Assembly (NCBI RefSeq): GCF_003049685.1
Contig: NZ_PYSY02000001.1
Location: forward strand, 1,364,001-1,428,000
Direction: 5' to 3'
Source of the DNA: Brucella pituitosa
GTDB lineage: Bacteria; Pseudomonadota; Alphaproteobacteria; Rhizobiales; Rhizobiaceae
Length of the DNA stretch: 64,000 nucleotides
Part shown: positions 19,224 through 31,000 of the stretch, piece after piece
How positions within the stretch are numbered: the stretch's first letter is position 1
Layout: each line of letters opens with the position of its first letter
Made by a program: the position numbers and the translations under genes
Notes under the pieces: generated by a model
Told to the model about the DNA's origin: nothing
Seen by the model: the letters and a program-made list of their open reading frames with translations, nothing else
Databases searched by the model: none

Positions 19224-19247
19224 ATCTCGCTCCCTTAAGCATCCACC

Positions 19248-19339
19248 CCAAAAATCGGGATCGATTTTTGGAAGACATGATGCATCGATTCAAATTACCA
19301 GAGCGACATTAAACACCCGAAGGGTAAACAGCGCTCTAG
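19248..19339. repeat. Palindromic repeat in the pdhA leader
   Basis: CCAAAAATCG at 19248-19257 pairs perfectly with CGATTTTTGG at 19262-19271 around GGAT. GAAGACATGATGCATCGATT and a later AGAGCG...GCGCTCTAG pair (to 19339) follow. The hairpin lies 24 bp upstream of the pdhA ATG. The form resembles intergenic mosaic repeats common in Rhizobiales. Only one full copy of this type is seen here. The rest of the 240-bp pdhA-ftsB gap shows nothing else except an inverted repeat next to the ftsB stop. Confidence 0.5.
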
Positions 19340-19446
19340 GATTGTTGTTCTATTGTGACGTTATACGGGCAATTTACAAGATACAATATGCACCCAGAGC
19401 ATAGCTGCTATGCCGCCAAGCCCTTAAAAACATATCACAAAAAGAC

Positions 19447-19469
19447 AATTAACTGGATTTGAGTTAATT
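19447..19469 (-). terminator. Weak stem-loop at the end of the ftsB-like gene
   Basis: AATTAACT (19447-19454) and AGTTAATT (19462-19469) form an 8-bp AT-rich stem with a 7-nt loop that overlaps the stop codon. On the minus strand GTCTTTTTG follows. It is a plausible but weak intrinsic terminator. Confidence 0.4.
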
Positions 19470-19793
19470 TGACCGGTCTTCCCTTGAAATGATTATCGTC
19501 ATTTCATCGGGATGAGAGAGATTAAGCGCCCTGCGCGCCTGCTCGTCAAGCATATCCTTTTCGATCGACCCGTCGCGCAAAAGCGTGACGCGCTTCTCAA
19601 GTGCAGCCCTGTCGGCAGTCACTTTCTCAAGCTGCTGGGTAAGCAGGCTTTTCTGTTCTTCAAGCTGAATACGGGAATAAAGACCAAACTCGCCATGATA
19701 GGCGTGAAAACCGAAATAGCTAAGAAACGCAGCCGTCAGAATAGGCAGCACAAAACGGCCGCGGATCGATTTACGTTTCTGCTTGGTCCACAT
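19464..19793 (-). CDS. FtsB/DivIC septum-formation initiator family protein
   Basis: 109 residues: a short basic cytoplasmic end (MWTKQKRKSIRGR), one membrane segment (about residues 14-29), then a coiled coil (LEEQKSLLTQQLEKVTADRA, with leucine spacing to about residue 75), and ARRALNLSHPDEMTII near the end. This is the layout of FtsB, which links FtsQ and FtsL in the divisome. It lies between eno and pdhA on the same strand, the common alphaproteobacterial position, though here other genes separate it from eno. Confidence 0.85.
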   Translation of the reverse strand: MWTKQKRKSIRGRFVLPILTAAFLSYFGFHAYHGEFGLYSRIQLEEQKSLLTQQLEKVTADRAALEKRVTLLRDGSIEKDMLDEQARRALNLSHPDEMTIIISREDRSN

Positions 19794-19814
19794 TTCGGCT
19801 TCCTTCCCGGATAG

Positions 19815-19941
19815 TCAGAGCGGCTTTGATTCTGAATTAAAGCGCACCCCGAAAAGTGGGAACCGGTTTTCGGAACAGGGTGTGCGATAATAAAGACAGT
19901 CAGAATGCCGATCTGTTCGAATCAGACCGAACGCGCTCTGA
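19815..19941. repeat. Intergenic repeat, family A, diverged composite copy
   Basis: The core CCGAAAAGTGGGAACCGGTT (19849-19868) followed by TTCGG matches the family A module seen at 20737, 35401 and 60151. A second module with GATCTGTTCGAATCAGA and a CGCTCTGAC end follows at 19910-19941. The outer ends GTCAGAGCG and CGCTCTGAC are inverted repeats. The ends differ from TAGAGC/GCTCTA, so this copy is older or of a different subtype. Confidence 0.65.
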
Positions 19942-20058
19942 CAGCGTCAATCCGATTTCCACCATGAAGCATTATTTTGCTTAACAGAGCTTTACCGCAG
20001 AGTGATGACAGAGCATTCAGAAGCAGATTTTTTTGCAATCATGCTCCCGTTGCCTGAA

Positions 20059-20084
20059 TAAAAAATGGCGGCCGAAGCCGCCAT
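20059..20084 (-). terminator. Intrinsic terminator of the DUF1428 gene
   Basis: An 8-bp perfect stem ATGGCGGC (20065-20072) / GCCGCCAT (20077-20084) with a UUCG-type loop when read on the minus strand, followed by a run of six T. It is 24 nt past the stop codon. Confidence 0.88.
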
Positions 20085-20107
20085 CTGAACAACAATTCCT
20101 GTGCAAA

Positions 20108-20461
20108 TTACACATCAACAATGGTTGAGAAGCCACCCATGATCATGCGCTTGCCGTCAAATGGCATGGTGTCGCCCATTTCTTTCATGCGCGGATCGCT
20201 CATCATTTTTTCATTAGCAGCGTCTCGCGTGGCTTTGTCCGGGTATTCAAACCACGAGAAGACAACCTCTTCATCGTCTTTTGCCTGCACTGCGCGGCGA
20301 AAATCAGTGACTTTGCCGTCAGGCACATCATCGCCCCAGGCCTCAACCATACGCGTCACGCCAAATTCCTTGAACAAGGCCGAGGCCTTGGCAGCATGTT
20401 TCTGGTAGGTGTCCTTGTTCGCCTTAGGCACCGCGACAACAAACCCTTCAATATAAGCCAT
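20108..20461 (-). CDS. DUF1428 family protein
   Basis: 117 residues starting MAYIEGFVVAVPKANKDTYQ, the usual opening of DUF1428 (a dimeric alpha/beta-barrel fold). Conserved stretches are EAWGDDVPDGKVTDF, KDDEEVVFSWFEYPDKATRD and DPRMKEM. The function of the family is unknown; YciI/ABM-like enzymes share the fold. I chose the ATG at 20461 because GAGAGAGAAA-type purines precede it and homologues begin there; the frame is open to 20488. It is a single gene with its own terminator and a palindrome-rich upstream region. Confidence 0.9.
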   Translation of the reverse strand: MAYIEGFVVAVPKANKDTYQKHAAKASALFKEFGVTRMVEAWGDDVPDGKVTDFRRAVQAKDDEEVVFSWFEYPDKATRDAANEKMMSDPRMKEMGDTMPFDGKRMIMGGFSTIVDV

Positions 20462-20553
20462 TTCTCTCTCCCATTTTGGCCCGCCCATTTCTGATTAGAT
20501 GCGTCTACCCTCGCTTGGCATTCCCCTGAAATAGGACACCAAATGAAACGGGC

Positions 20554-20596
20554 AATTACATTTATATTGATATCAATGTAATTTGATTTGTCAAAT
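20554..20596. promoter_or_regulatory. Nested palindromes upstream of the DUF1428 gene, operator candidate
   Basis: AATTACAT (20554-20561) and ATGTAATT (20576-20583) are inverted repeats. Between and overlapping them lies the perfect TTGATATCAA (20567-20576). Directly after comes ATTTGA-TTTG-TCAAAT (20581-20596). The block lies 93-135 bp upstream of the DUF1428 ATG and is much more AT-rich than its surroundings. Such dyads fit a dimeric MarR-, ArsR- or TetR-type regulator; the regulator is not next door. Confidence 0.45.
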
Positions 20597-20686
20597 AAGG
20601 CGTGACTGACTGCGCAAGATAGAAAGAAGGGCTTCGAGCCTCAGCGTTTAGGTTGGATGATTGGCTCAAGCAAAAAGGAATCGGTT

Positions 20687-20790
20687 TAGAGCGCGTTTCG
20701 ATCTGATTGGATCAGATCGGCGCTCTAAATATATGTTTTAACGCGCATCTTTGTCCGAAAACCGTTTCACACTTTTCGGGATGCGCTCTA
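20687..20790. repeat. Intergenic repeat, family A, full 104-bp copy
   Basis: Two modules with TAGAGCGC / GCGCTCTA ends. The first is 41 bp (20687-20727) with GATCTGATTGGATCAGATC as an inner dyad. The second (20740-20790) has TTGTCCGAAAACCGTTTCAC then ACTTTTCGG. The whole is the reverse complement of the element at 35399-35503, differing only in the AT spacer. It lies 15 bp from the methyltransferase stop. Confidence 0.9.
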
Positions 20791-20805
20791 AAAACCGCCA
20801 GACAG

Positions 20806-21387
20806 TCACCGCTGCGACATTACCGAATGCCACAAGGTCGGCTTCTGATCGTAGCCGCTGCCCTGCCAGCTCTCCAGTGACACAGCATTCCATGCTGTAT
20901 TATCGTTCCAGATGCGGGCGATCTCATCGGCGCTCATATAATTATAGTATCGTCCAAGCGCGTCGTGACCTTCACCCGGACCATCCTTAAAACTCGCCCA
21001 GAGCCAGCCACCCGGTTTGAGTGCCCGGTGCATACGCCGCACAATATCGGGCAGGTCCGCACGACTTGCATGAAGGAGCGACGCGGATGCATAAATACCA
21101 TCATAACGCTCAACTGCTTCAAGCTCATGGAATAACATCTGCCTGACAGGACGCTGCAATAGCGCCGAGGCTTCCGCAGCCAGTTCTCCTGAACCATCGG
21201 TCGGATCGACGTCAAAGCCACGCGCTAGCATCGCCTTGGCGTCCTGGCCACTCCCTGTGCCAAGCTCTAGAATAAGCCCAGCTGGACGAACATGCGCAAG
21301 AAAACTCTCCAGTTTTGGATTCACGCTGGAGCGGGCTGCATAAGTAGTGGCGTTATTCGCATAAAAACCCAGCGTATCGTTCGACAT
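20806..21387 (-). CDS. Class I SAM-dependent methyltransferase
   Basis: 193 residues from MSNDTLGFYANNATTYAARS. The SAM-binding motif I is LILELGTGSGQDAKAM (about residues 37-52), with the acidic end of motif II in FDVDPTDGS and a motif with HALKPGGWLWASFKDG-type sequence (RALKPGGWLW). Substrate unknown. The ATG at 21387 is chosen over 21447 because GGGGAG precedes it at good spacing. It sits downstream of eno's terminator region but reads away from the DUF1428 gene's promoter; probably transcribed alone. Confidence 0.85.
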   Translation of the reverse strand: MSNDTLGFYANNATTYAARSSVNPKLESFLAHVRPAGLILELGTGSGQDAKAMLARGFDVDPTDGSGELAAEASALLQRPVRQMLFHELEAVERYDGIYASASLLHASRADLPDIVRRMHRALKPGGWLWASFKDGPGEGHDALGRYYNYMSADEIARIWNDNTAWNAVSLESWQGSGYDQKPTLWHSVMSQR

Positions 21388-21450
21388 GACCTTGCTCCCC
21401 GTTTGCAATCTTAGAGAACAAGCAAATATGTCCGCACGAAGACGCAACGA

Positions 21451-21476
21451 AAAAGGCGGGCCAAAGCCCGCCTTTT
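21451..21476 (-). terminator. Intrinsic terminator of eno
   Basis: AAAAGGCGGGC and GCCCGCCTTTT form an 11-bp stem with a CAAA-type loop. Read on the minus strand, five T follow the stem, 23 nt past the eno stop. Confidence 0.88.
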
Positions 21477-21498
21477 CAACTGATAAAGTTACTAAAGC

Positions 21499-22812
<1,314 letters not shown>

Positions 22813-22864
22813 TTACGAGGCACATTGAAGAAATCCGATGTGAGACTTCATTATAGAAATAAAA

Positions 22865-22885
22865 GGCGGAGGAAAATCCCCCGCC
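22865..22885 (-). terminator. Intrinsic terminator of kdsA
   Basis: GGCGGAGG and CCCCCGCC form a stem with one mismatch around AAAAT. On the minus strand TTTTATTT follows. It is 20 nt past the kdsA stop. Confidence 0.75.
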
Positions 22886-22905
22886 TGTGAATTCCTGATG
22901 AAATT

Positions 22906-23739
22906 TTAAATCGATTTAGCAATCCTGTCGAATGCCATCAATTTTTCGAGAAGTGCAGGCATTTTATCGATCTGCACCATGTTTGGTCCGTCAGACGGTG
23001 CATTGTCCGGGTCTTCGTGCGTTTCAATGAAAACACCAGCAACACCAACAGCAACAGCGGCACTTGCAAGCGTTTCAACGAACTCACGCTGACCGCCGGA
23101 AGAACCACCCTGCCCGCCGGGCTGTTGAACGGAATGGGTTGCGTCGAAAATCACAGGCGAACCAAAGCCAGCCATGATTGGCAGCGAGCGCATGTCCGAA
23201 ACAAGCGTATTGTAACCAAAGGATGCGCCGCGCTCGGTCGCCATGACATTTGGATTGCCATTCTCAGTAATCTTGGCAAGCACGTTCTTCATGTCCCACG
23301 GCGCCAAAAACTGGCCTTTTTTGACATTGACCGCACGACCTGTCTTTGCAGCAGCGACCAGAAGGTCGGTCTGGCGGCAAAGAAATGCAGGAATCTGCAA
23401 GACATCAACGACATCAGCGACTTCCGCACACTGCGCTTCGGTGTGAATATCAGTCAGAACAGGAAAACCGAATTCTTTCTTGAGATCGGCAAAAACTTCG
23501 AGCGCCTTTTCCAGACCAATGCCGCGCTGCGCGCTAAGCGAGGTGCGGTTCGCCTTGTCAAAGCTCGACTTATAAACAAGCCCCATGCCAAGCTTATTGG
23601 TGATCTCCACCAGACGGCCAGCCATGTCGAACGCGTGTTCACGGCTTTCCATCTGGCAAGGCCCGGCGATCAAAGCCAAAGGCGCACTGTTGGAGAACGT
23701 AACATTGCCGATTTTAACGGCAGAATTTGCGGTCGTCAT
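22906..23739 (-). CDS. kdsA: 3-deoxy-8-phosphooctulonate (KDO-8-P) synthase
   Basis: Condenses arabinose 5-phosphate and phosphoenolpyruvate, first committed step to KDO of LPS. 277 residues. Motifs: [65 protein letters not shown] and [12 protein letters not shown]. The ATG overlaps the VOC-protein stop by 4 nt, so kdsA is coupled to it. KDO transfer needs CTP (KdsB), and the CTP synthase gene lies two genes upstream. Confidence 0.97.
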   Translation of the reverse strand: MTTANSAVKIGNVTFSNSAPLALIAGPCQMESREHAFDMAGRLVEITNKLGMGLVYKSSFDKANRTSLSAQRGIGLEKALEVFADLKKEFGFPVLTDIHTEAQCAEVADVVDVLQIPAFLCRQTDLLVAAAKTGRAVNVKKGQFLAPWDMKNVLAKITENGNPNVMATERGASFGYNTLVSDMRSLPIMAGFGSPVIFDATHSVQQPGGQGGSSGGQREFVETLASAAVAVGVAGVFIETHEDPDNAPSDGPNMVQIDKMPALLEKLMAFDRIAKSI

Positions 23740-24638
23740 GACTTGGAACCTTCAAATACAAACAACGTCCCCTGGCCCGGAGCCGGAGTGACGCAAATAC
23801 GGCTTTCGCTCTTTGTGAAAACGATTCCGTTGCGAACGAGAAGCTGCTCAACCGCATAAAGCGAAGCAACCGAGAAGACCAGACCGGCAAGCCGCAAACC
23901 ACGACCATGAAGGACCGGCGACCATCCAAAACAGCAATCAAACTGTGTCGGCGTCATGACCGCTATATCGGAATTGTTGGCGGAAATTGCCAGTGAACCA
24001 TCTTCCTCTTTGCGAGCAGGTGCATGAAAGACACCCTGAAGCAGGTCTGAGAAATCTTCTGGTTTCTCCTCGCACAATAATATCTGACGCAAACCCGTCA
24101 CGCCATTTTCATGGGTGATCAGATGCGAGCGGTCTGTCTTGGGATAAGCCAGACGCTGACAGGTGAAGAAAAATGCATCCGGCGCGCGCAGATCGGCAGC
24201 AAAAGCCAGACGGAAGCTGCCTGTTTCGCGTTTACCTTCAGACGAGGTGAAAGTCCGCGAAAACTCGACCATGCGACCGCCGGAAATACCGCGACGCTTG
24301 AATTCCGCATGATCACCACGCGAATCATCTGTCTTGAAAGCTATTCCGGAAAAACCGTCGTCGCCGTTGCGAAAACGGTAGGATAAATCACGCTGGATAA
24401 AGCTGTTGTTGCGCTGCGCGGCGGCTTCATAAAGCGGCGAGCGGTCCACAGCCAACATTTCGAGATAAGTATCGTCTGCAAAGAAACTGCAGACGTTAGC
24501 GGTGCCGAACGGATGTTGTGCGTCCAGCGCCACTGTAAATCCCAAGTGGGAAAGTCTCTTGCGCGCCTCACTCAGTTGAGAAACTGGAAGCACCAGATGG
24601 TCAACTGAACGAGCTTTGCGCGCAAGATCATTTGTCAT
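23736..24638 (-). CDS. VOC (glyoxalase-like) family protein
   Basis: 300 residues. The N-terminal part [20 protein letters not shown] is a glyoxalase_3-like vicinal-oxygen-chelate fold with a candidate metal His at residue 14. A second related half ends [17 protein letters not shown]. Substrate and reaction unknown. The gene is embedded between pyrG (3-nt gap) and kdsA (4-nt overlap) on one strand, an arrangement shared with other Rhizobiales, so it is probably co-expressed with them. Confidence 0.85.
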   Translation of the reverse strand: MTNDLARKARSVDHLVLPVSQLSEARKRLSHLGFTVALDAQHPFGTANVCSFFADDTYLEMLAVDRSPLYEAAAQRNNSFIQRDLSYRFRNGDDGFSGIAFKTDDSRGDHAEFKRRGISGGRMVEFSRTFTSSEGKRETGSFRLAFAADLRAPDAFFFTCQRLAYPKTDRSHLITHENGVTGLRQILLCEEKPEDFSDLLQGVFHAPARKEEDGSLAISANNSDIAVMTPTQFDCCFGWSPVLHGRGLRLAGLVFSVASLYAVEQLLVRNGIVFTKSESRICVTPAPGQGTLFVFEGSKS

Positions 24639-24641
24639 GCA

Positions 24642-26282
<1,641 letters not shown>

Positions 26283-26439
26283 TTAGACCCTTCTTGCTGA
26301 TTCCGCCACTAAAAAAAGTGTGACCAGCGTTTTTTCCATCAAAATCACACCCGATCAGCTTCCCATATGGGAAAACCGGATGCTTCCACCAAGTTCAGCC
26401 CTGCTCGCACCATGTAGCGTCATTTGTTACATGCGCACG

Positions 26440-26467
26440 AAAAAAGGCCGGGGAAATCCCGGCCTTT
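26440..26467 (-). terminator. Intrinsic terminator of the L,D-transpeptidase gene
   Basis: A 7-bp GC stem GGCCGGG (26446-26452) / CCCGGCC (26458-26464). On the minus strand a run of at least six T follows. It lies 20 nt past the stop codon. Confidence 0.85.
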
Positions 26468-26486
26468 CGGGTATTTCTACAAAAAA

Positions 26487-27176
26487 TCAGAGAACGACGA
26501 CTTTTGCGCCCATGCCAACGCGATCATACAGATCCAGAATGTCGTCATTGGTCATACGAAAACAACCATTGGAAGCCGGGCTACCGATTGTCCATGGCTG
26601 AGTGGTGCCGTGAATACGGATATACGTATCCTTGTTGCCCTGGAACAGATACATGGCGCGCGAACCAAGCGGATTGCCCGGACCGCCATCCATGCCGTTT
26701 TTGTAGCGGCCATACTGAGCAGGATTGCGTTCGATCATTTCCTTGGTCGGAATCCAGCGTGGCCATTCGCGCTTTGCGCTGACAGTTGCAGTTCCCTTGA
26801 ACTCAAGACCAACTTTACCAACCGCAATGCCGTAACGGCGGGCTGTCGTCGAGCTTTCAACGAGATAAAGGAAATACTTCGAAGGATCGATGACGATCGT
26901 CCCTGCTTCGTAGCCAGTGAAGGTAACAGACTGCGCCTGATAGCGCGGGTCGATGTTATAGCGGTTAAGACCGACCTTCTTCGCAGCGCCCGCGTTTGAA
27001 GCACTCTTCTTTTTCTTCTTGGCAGGCTTTTCCTTGGCATCATTTGCCATAGCGACCTGCTGAACACCCGTTGCCGCAGCAGTAAGCTCGGCTTCAGCAC
27101 CAGCAGCAAAACTTGGGCCCGTAAGTCCAATGCAAAGGCTTGCAATGCCAGCCATCAAAATAAAACGTGAAGACAT
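26487..27176 (-). CDS. L,D-transpeptidase (YkuD domain), exported
   Basis: 229 residues with an N-terminal signal peptide (about residues 1-25, ending GPSFAAGAEA). A Lys/Ser-rich linker (KEKPAKKKKKSASNAG) precedes the YkuD catalytic domain. The active-site signature is IRIHGTTQPWTIGSPASNGC followed by FRM, giving the His and the nucleophile Cys. It forms 3-3 peptidoglycan crosslinks, or attaches proteins to peptidoglycan, in the periplasm. A single gene with its own terminator, 216 nt downstream of pyrG's start region. Confidence 0.92.
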   Translation of the reverse strand: MSSRFILMAGIASLCIGLTGPSFAAGAEAELTAAATGVQQVAMANDAKEKPAKKKKKSASNAGAAKKVGLNRYNIDPRYQAQSVTFTGYEAGTIVIDPSKYFLYLVESSTTARRYGIAVGKVGLEFKGTATVSAKREWPRWIPTKEMIERNPAQYGRYKNGMDGGPGNPLGSRAMYLFQGNKDTYIRIHGTTQPWTIGSPASNGCFRMTNDDILDLYDRVGMGAKVVVL

Positions 27177-27354
27177 GATCTATTCCCGAAAACCCAAGCA
27201 GTGCGGAAAACACCTGTCGCAACATCGCGTTCAGGCTTTCGCCCTCCATACTGTAAACAGTCGCACTACTCAATTATCCACAATGGCTATCCCTCACGAT
27301 TCGGGAGAGCCTATTGCCAGCATGCAACACTTTGCGAACTCATGTTTAACAAAA

Positions 27355-27383
27355 AGAAAACCGGCCCTTTCGAGCCGGCTTTG
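27355..27383 (-). terminator. Intrinsic terminator of secG
   Basis: CCGGC and GCCGG arms around CCTTTCGA. On the minus strand GGTTTTCTTTTTG follows. It lies 25 nt past the secG stop. Confidence 0.75.
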
Positions 27384-27407
27384 AAATTTCCTGCAATTAC
27401 AAAGCTC

Positions 27408-27836
27408 TTACTGTGAGCTTGGAACCTGCGGAGCCTGTGGCTGCGTTGGTGCAGTCGCCGGAGCCGAACCAGAAGCAGGCGTTTCTGCTTCATTGGTGCG
27501 CGAAGACTCACCGCCCAGCTGATTAAGAATGCCGCCACCGGTTCCGGTTCCACCAGCAGGAGGATTCTGCGTGCTACCTGCTGCCGGGATACGGTTCAGA
27601 ATGTCCGTTGGCTTTTCGCCATAGCGGGCCATGATACCCAGAACGAGCGACGTGGCGAAAAAGCCAATCGCGAGAATAGCTGTTGTACGGGTCAGCGCGT
27701 TAGCTGCGCCGCGTGCCGTCATAAAGCCCGAACCACCGCCGATACCAAGGCCGCCGCCTTCGGAACGCTGGATGAGCACAACGCCAACAAGCGCCAGAAC
27801 GATCAACAAATGAATGACAATGACTATGGTCTGCAT
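27408..27836 (-). CDS. secG: Preprotein translocase subunit SecG
   Basis: Small subunit of the SecYEG channel. 142 residues: membrane segment 1 at about 2-22 (TIVIVIHLLIVLALVGVVLI), the loop QRSEGGGLGIGGGSGFMTAR typical of SecG, then segment 2 (TAILAIGFFATSLVLGIMA). A long Gly/Thr/Pro/Gln-rich tail from about residue 85 is longer than in Escherichia coli SecG (110) but usual in Rhizobiales. It lies downstream of tpiA on the same strand, the common tpiA-secG pairing, with a family B repeat between. Confidence 0.95.
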   Translation of the reverse strand: MQTIVIVIHLLIVLALVGVVLIQRSEGGGLGIGGGSGFMTARGAANALTRTTAILAIGFFATSLVLGIMARYGEKPTDILNRIPAAGSTQNPPAGGTGTGGGILNQLGGESSRTNEAETPASGSAPATAPTQPQAPQVPSSQ

Positions 27837-27975
27837 AGGTTACGGTCTTTATATCTCTGGACTAATGCGTAACCGGGAGAAACAACAAGATTTCCGCCCC
27901 GGACAGCGATGATACAAATAGATAGAGCGGCTCTTTACACGCTATTGTGCGATAATCCAAGCCCTGCGTCCGATA

Positions 27976-28080
27976 TAGAGCATTTCCAGCAAAAGTGCGA
28001 AGCGGTTTTGCGTCGGATAATGCGAAAAAACCAAGAGATAGAGCATTTCCAATGATTCAAGAAAAGCAGGAAACGCTCTA
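27976..28080. repeat. Intergenic repeat, family B, full 105-bp copy
   Basis: First module: TAGAGCATTTCCAGCAAAAG, then TGCGAAGCGGTTTTGCGTCG and GATAATGC. An A-rich spacer follows. The second module is TAGAGCATTTCCAATGATTC to GGAAACGCTCTA. It matches the 41359-41463 copy almost base for base in the same orientation. It lies in the tpiA-secG gap, 24 bp from the tpiA stop. The remaining part of the gap (27837-27975) shows nothing recognisable. Confidence 0.9.
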
Positions 28081-28103
28081 GATTTAAAGGACGCAGACAC
28101 TCA

Positions 28104-28868
28104 TCACAGATTGCGATAGGTTTCGCATATGGCGAGGAAGTCCGTTGCTTTCAAGCTGGCTCCACCCACCAATGCGCCATCAACATCAGGCACGCTCAGC
28201 AATTCAATGGCATTTGCCGGTTTGACCGAACCACCATAGAGAAGACGCAAGTGCGCGCCACTGGCACCGAAGCGCTCGGTCAGCTTCTCACGCATGAAAG
28301 CATGAGCCGCACGAACGTCTTGCACAGTTGGCGTCAAGCCTGTGCCAATAGCCCAAACGGGTTCATAGGCAACAATGGTATTTTCTGCTTTCACACCTTC
28401 AGGAAGTGAAGCGGCGAGCTGATCGCCGATCACATCAAGTGTGCGATCTGCCTTGCGCTCGTCAGCCGTTTCACCAACGCAGACAATCGCGATAAGGCCA
28501 GCGGTCCATGCAGATTCGGTTTTGCTGCGAACCAGATCATTGCCTTCACGGTGATCCGTGCGGCGCTCGGAGTGACCAAGAATGACGTGGCTTGCACCTG
28601 CTTCTTTAAGCATCTCGGCCGAAACATCGCCTGTATGCGCACCTGAAACTTTCGGATGGCAATCCTGACCACCCAATGCAACGGTTCCACCTTCGAGCGT
28701 TTCAGCCGCACGCGATAGCAAAGTTGCCGGAACGCAGATGACAGCATCAAGCTTGCGACCCAAATCGGAACTCAGGCCCGCAGTAATTGCGCGCAGTTCC
28801 GTTAGGGATTCTCCCGTACCATTCATTTTCCAGTTGCCAGCAACCAGCGGACGGATTCCCGGAGTCAT
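28104..28868 (-). CDS. tpiA: Triosephosphate isomerase
   Basis: Interconverts DHAP and glyceraldehyde 3-phosphate. 254 residues from [17 protein letters not shown], with Lys in NWKMNG, catalytic His in VILGHSERR, catalytic Glu in [12 protein letters not shown] and phosphate loop [10 protein letters not shown]. The ATG at 28868 is preceded by GAGGAGAAT and is far more likely than the ATG of the open frame at 29000. It is divergent from the ppiD-like gene. Confidence 0.97.
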   Translation of the reverse strand: MTPGIRPLVAGNWKMNGTGESLTELRAITAGLSSDLGRKLDAVICVPATLLSRAAETLEGGTVALGGQDCHPKVSGAHTGDVSAEMLKEAGASHVILGHSERRTDHREGNDLVRSKTESAWTAGLIAIVCVGETADERKADRTLDVIGDQLAASLPEGVKAENTIVAYEPVWAIGTGLTPTVQDVRAAHAFMREKLTERFGASGAHLRLLYGGSVKPANAIELLSVPDVDGALVGGASLKATDFLAICETYRNL

Positions 28869-29082
28869 ATCATTCTCCTCGCCTTGAACGACGCCAACCG
28901 CCTGATAACGTGTATGGAGCGCCAAATTTTGCCACTGACTAAGCGTATTCGTCACGCAATGCAACGTTCTTGGTGGTCTATACTCAATGAGAACTTGCAT
29001 CGGGGCCTAGCTTAAGGTTATCCCCTCACACGGCTTATCTTTATCGATAGCCGGGCTTTGTTTTGTTCTTAAAGGGTTTCCA

Positions 29083-30969
29083 ATGCTCGACAGTATGCGT
29101 GATGCCGCCAGATCCTGGGTTGCTAAGCTTCTTCTCGGCCTCCTTGTTCTGAGTTTTGCAGTCTGGGGTATCGCAGATGCATTCCGGGGTGACATGTCTG
29201 GCAATGCAGCGCTCAGCGCTGGCAAGTCGGAAGTGAGCGCAACAGATTATCGCTTTGCCTACGAGCAACAGCTGATGCGTCTGTCCCAGCAATTCCGTCA
29301 GCGGCTAACCCGTGAACAGGCTCAACAGCTCGGCGTTGAAAATCAGGTTCTCGCACAGCTTGCAGCAGGCGTCGTCCTGGATGAACAGGCTCGCAACATG
29401 CAGCTTGGCCTCTCCAAGGATGGTATCGCGCGTCTCACTGCTGAAGATCCTTCTTTTCAGGATGCAAGCGGCAATTTCAGCCGCGCTCAATTTGATGCTG
29501 TTCTGCGCCAATCAAACATTCGTGCACAAGACTATCTCGACAACCGCGCGAAAGTCGCCCGTCGTCAGCAGATCGTCGAAGCAGCAACCGACGGCATGAA
29601 AATGCCAAATACGATGCTGAAAGCACTCGCTCTTTATCAGGGTGAAAGCCGCAGCGCGGATTACATCACTATTCCGGCTGAAAAAGCCGATGCGGTTCCT
29701 ACCCCTTCTGATGATGCTCTCAAGGCTTATTTTGATGAGCACAAGGACGAGTATAAGGCACCGGAATACCGCAAGATCACCTATGTGAAGCTTGAGCCAT
29801 CGGATATTGCCGATCCAGCCGCCGTCACGCAGGATGAAATCAACGAATATTATGAAAAGAACAAAAGCCGCTTCAGCACCACTGAAACGCGCACCATCGA
29901 ACAGCTGAGCTTTGCTGACGAAGCTGCCGCTCAGGCCGCACATCAGAAAATCGCGGCCGGTACGAGCTTTGTTGATATCGGCACGGAACAGGGCAAGAGC
30001 GAAGCTGATCTGGTTCTTGGAACCTTTGAAAAGTCTGCTCTTCCTGATGCGACTATTGCCGACGCAGCATTTGCGCTCAACGAAGGCGGCGTAAGTGATG
30101 TGGTCAAGGGTGCATTCGGCCCAGTCATTCTCCGTGTCACCAAGGTGAACGCAGCGAACGTCAAAGCGCAGTCGGAAGTTGAAGCCGAAATTCGCGACAC
30201 AGTTGCAACCAATATTGCAATCACCAGCATCAATGGCCTGCACGACGCATATGAACAGCAGCGTTCGGACGGTGGCAGCATGGCTGACGTCGCCAAAGGC
30301 CTGAGCCTCAAGGCCGTTACGGTCGACGCCATTGACGCTGAAGGCAACGATCCGGCCGGCAATGCAGTCGAGCTTCCAAATTCAGAAGCACTTCTCTCAG
30401 CTGCATTTCAGGCTGAACAAGGCTTTGACAACGACGCTCTGACCTTGGGCAATACTGGTTACCTCTGGTACCAGATCGATGGCACCACCCCTGCCCGCGA
30501 CCGCACGCTTGATGAAGTCAAGGATAAGGTCGTTGCTGCGTGGAAGGGTGAAGAAGCTGTGAAGCGTCTGAATCAGCGTATGGAAGATCTGAAGAAGCGC
30601 CTCGACGGTGGCGAAACGCTTGACGCGATTGCTACAGCTGCGGGTGTTGAAAAGCAGACCAAACGCGGCATCACCCGCAATACAAACGATGCTGATTTCA
30701 ACTCTGCTGCGACCGCACAGGTTTTCCGCGGGCCGAACGAACACACAGGTACGGCTGCTGCTGCATCTGATGACGCTCAGATCCTGTTCAAGGTTATCGA
30801 AGTCACCGAACCAACTGCCGCAGGTCCGGAAGCAATTCCTGAACAGCAGCAGACCTATCTGTCGACGACGCTTACCGATGACGTTCTCGAACAGCTGGTT
30901 GGCGAGTTGCAGAAGCAGTATCCCGTGCGGATCAATCAGACGGTCATCAACAACGCGTTGGCATTCTGA
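29083..30969 (+). CDS. PpiD/SurA-like periplasmic peptidylprolyl isomerase
   Basis: 628 residues anchored by one N-terminal membrane segment ([20 protein letters not shown], residues 17-36). A SurA_N-like helical domain follows, then a parvulin-type PPIase region around residues 240-360 and a second helical C-terminal part. This is the architecture of PpiD, a periplasmic chaperone at the Sec exit. Parvulin signature residues are only partly recognisable, so catalytic activity is uncertain. It is 31 nt before trpD on the same strand, an order found across Rhizobiales. Confidence 0.88.
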   Translation: MLDSMRDAARSWVAKLLLGLLVLSFAVWGIADAFRGDMSGNAALSAGKSEVSATDYRFAYEQQLMRLSQQFRQRLTREQAQQLGVENQVLAQLAAGVVLDEQARNMQLGLSKDGIARLTAEDPSFQDASGNFSRAQFDAVLRQSNIRAQDYLDNRAKVARRQQIVEAATDGMKMPNTMLKALALYQGESRSADYITIPAEKADAVPTPSDDALKAYFDEHKDEYKAPEYRKITYVKLEPSDIADPAAVTQDEINEYYEKNKSRFSTTETRTIEQLSFADEAAAQAAHQKIAAGTSFVDIGTEQGKSEADLVLGTFEKSALPDATIADAAFALNEGGVSDVVKGAFGPVILRVTKVNAANVKAQSEVEAEIRDTVATNIAITSINGLHDAYEQQRSDGGSMADVAKGLSLKAVTVDAIDAEGNDPAGNAVELPNSEALLSAAFQAEQGFDNDALTLGNTGYLWYQIDGTTPARDRTLDEVKDKVVAAWKGEEAVKRLNQRMEDLKKRLDGGETLDAIATAAGVEKQTKRGITRNTNDADFNSAATAQVFRGPNEHTGTAAAASDDAQILFKVIEVTEPTAAGPEAIPEQQQTYLSTTLTDDVLEQLVGELQKQYPVRINQTVINNALAF

Positions 30970-31000
30970 CCCGCGGCAGGTCCCAGACAGGTGTAAGATA

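Larger units (their letters stand above)
19794..20107. other. 314-bp gene-free stretch with a family A repeat and a terminator
   Basis: It holds a diverged family A repeat (19815-19941) and, at 20059-20084, the terminator of the DUF1428 gene. The rest, about 19942-20058, shows no open frame with a ribosome site and no RNA gene that I recognise. The promoter of the ftsB-like gene should lie near its left end. Confidence 0.6.
20462..20805. other. 344-bp gene-free stretch: palindromes plus a family A repeat
   Basis: From left to right it holds the DUF1428 promoter region, the nested inverted repeats at 20554-20596 and a full family A repeat at 20687-20790. A stretch at about 20597-20686 shows nothing recognisable. 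No open frame with a ribosome site is seen. Confidence 0.6.

Noticed and set aside
16272..19238. 988-codon plus-strand open frame opposite pdhA-pdhB-pdhC
   Set aside because: It runs antisense through three certain genes, is rich in His, Arg and Phe as expected from complementing Ala/Lys/Glu codons, shows no domain, and has no ribosome site. It is a shadow of codon bias.
30608..31000. In-frame extension of trpD into the ppiD-like gene
   Set aside because: TrpD homologues start at [11 protein letters not shown]. The extension overlaps certain ppiD-like coding sequence in another frame.
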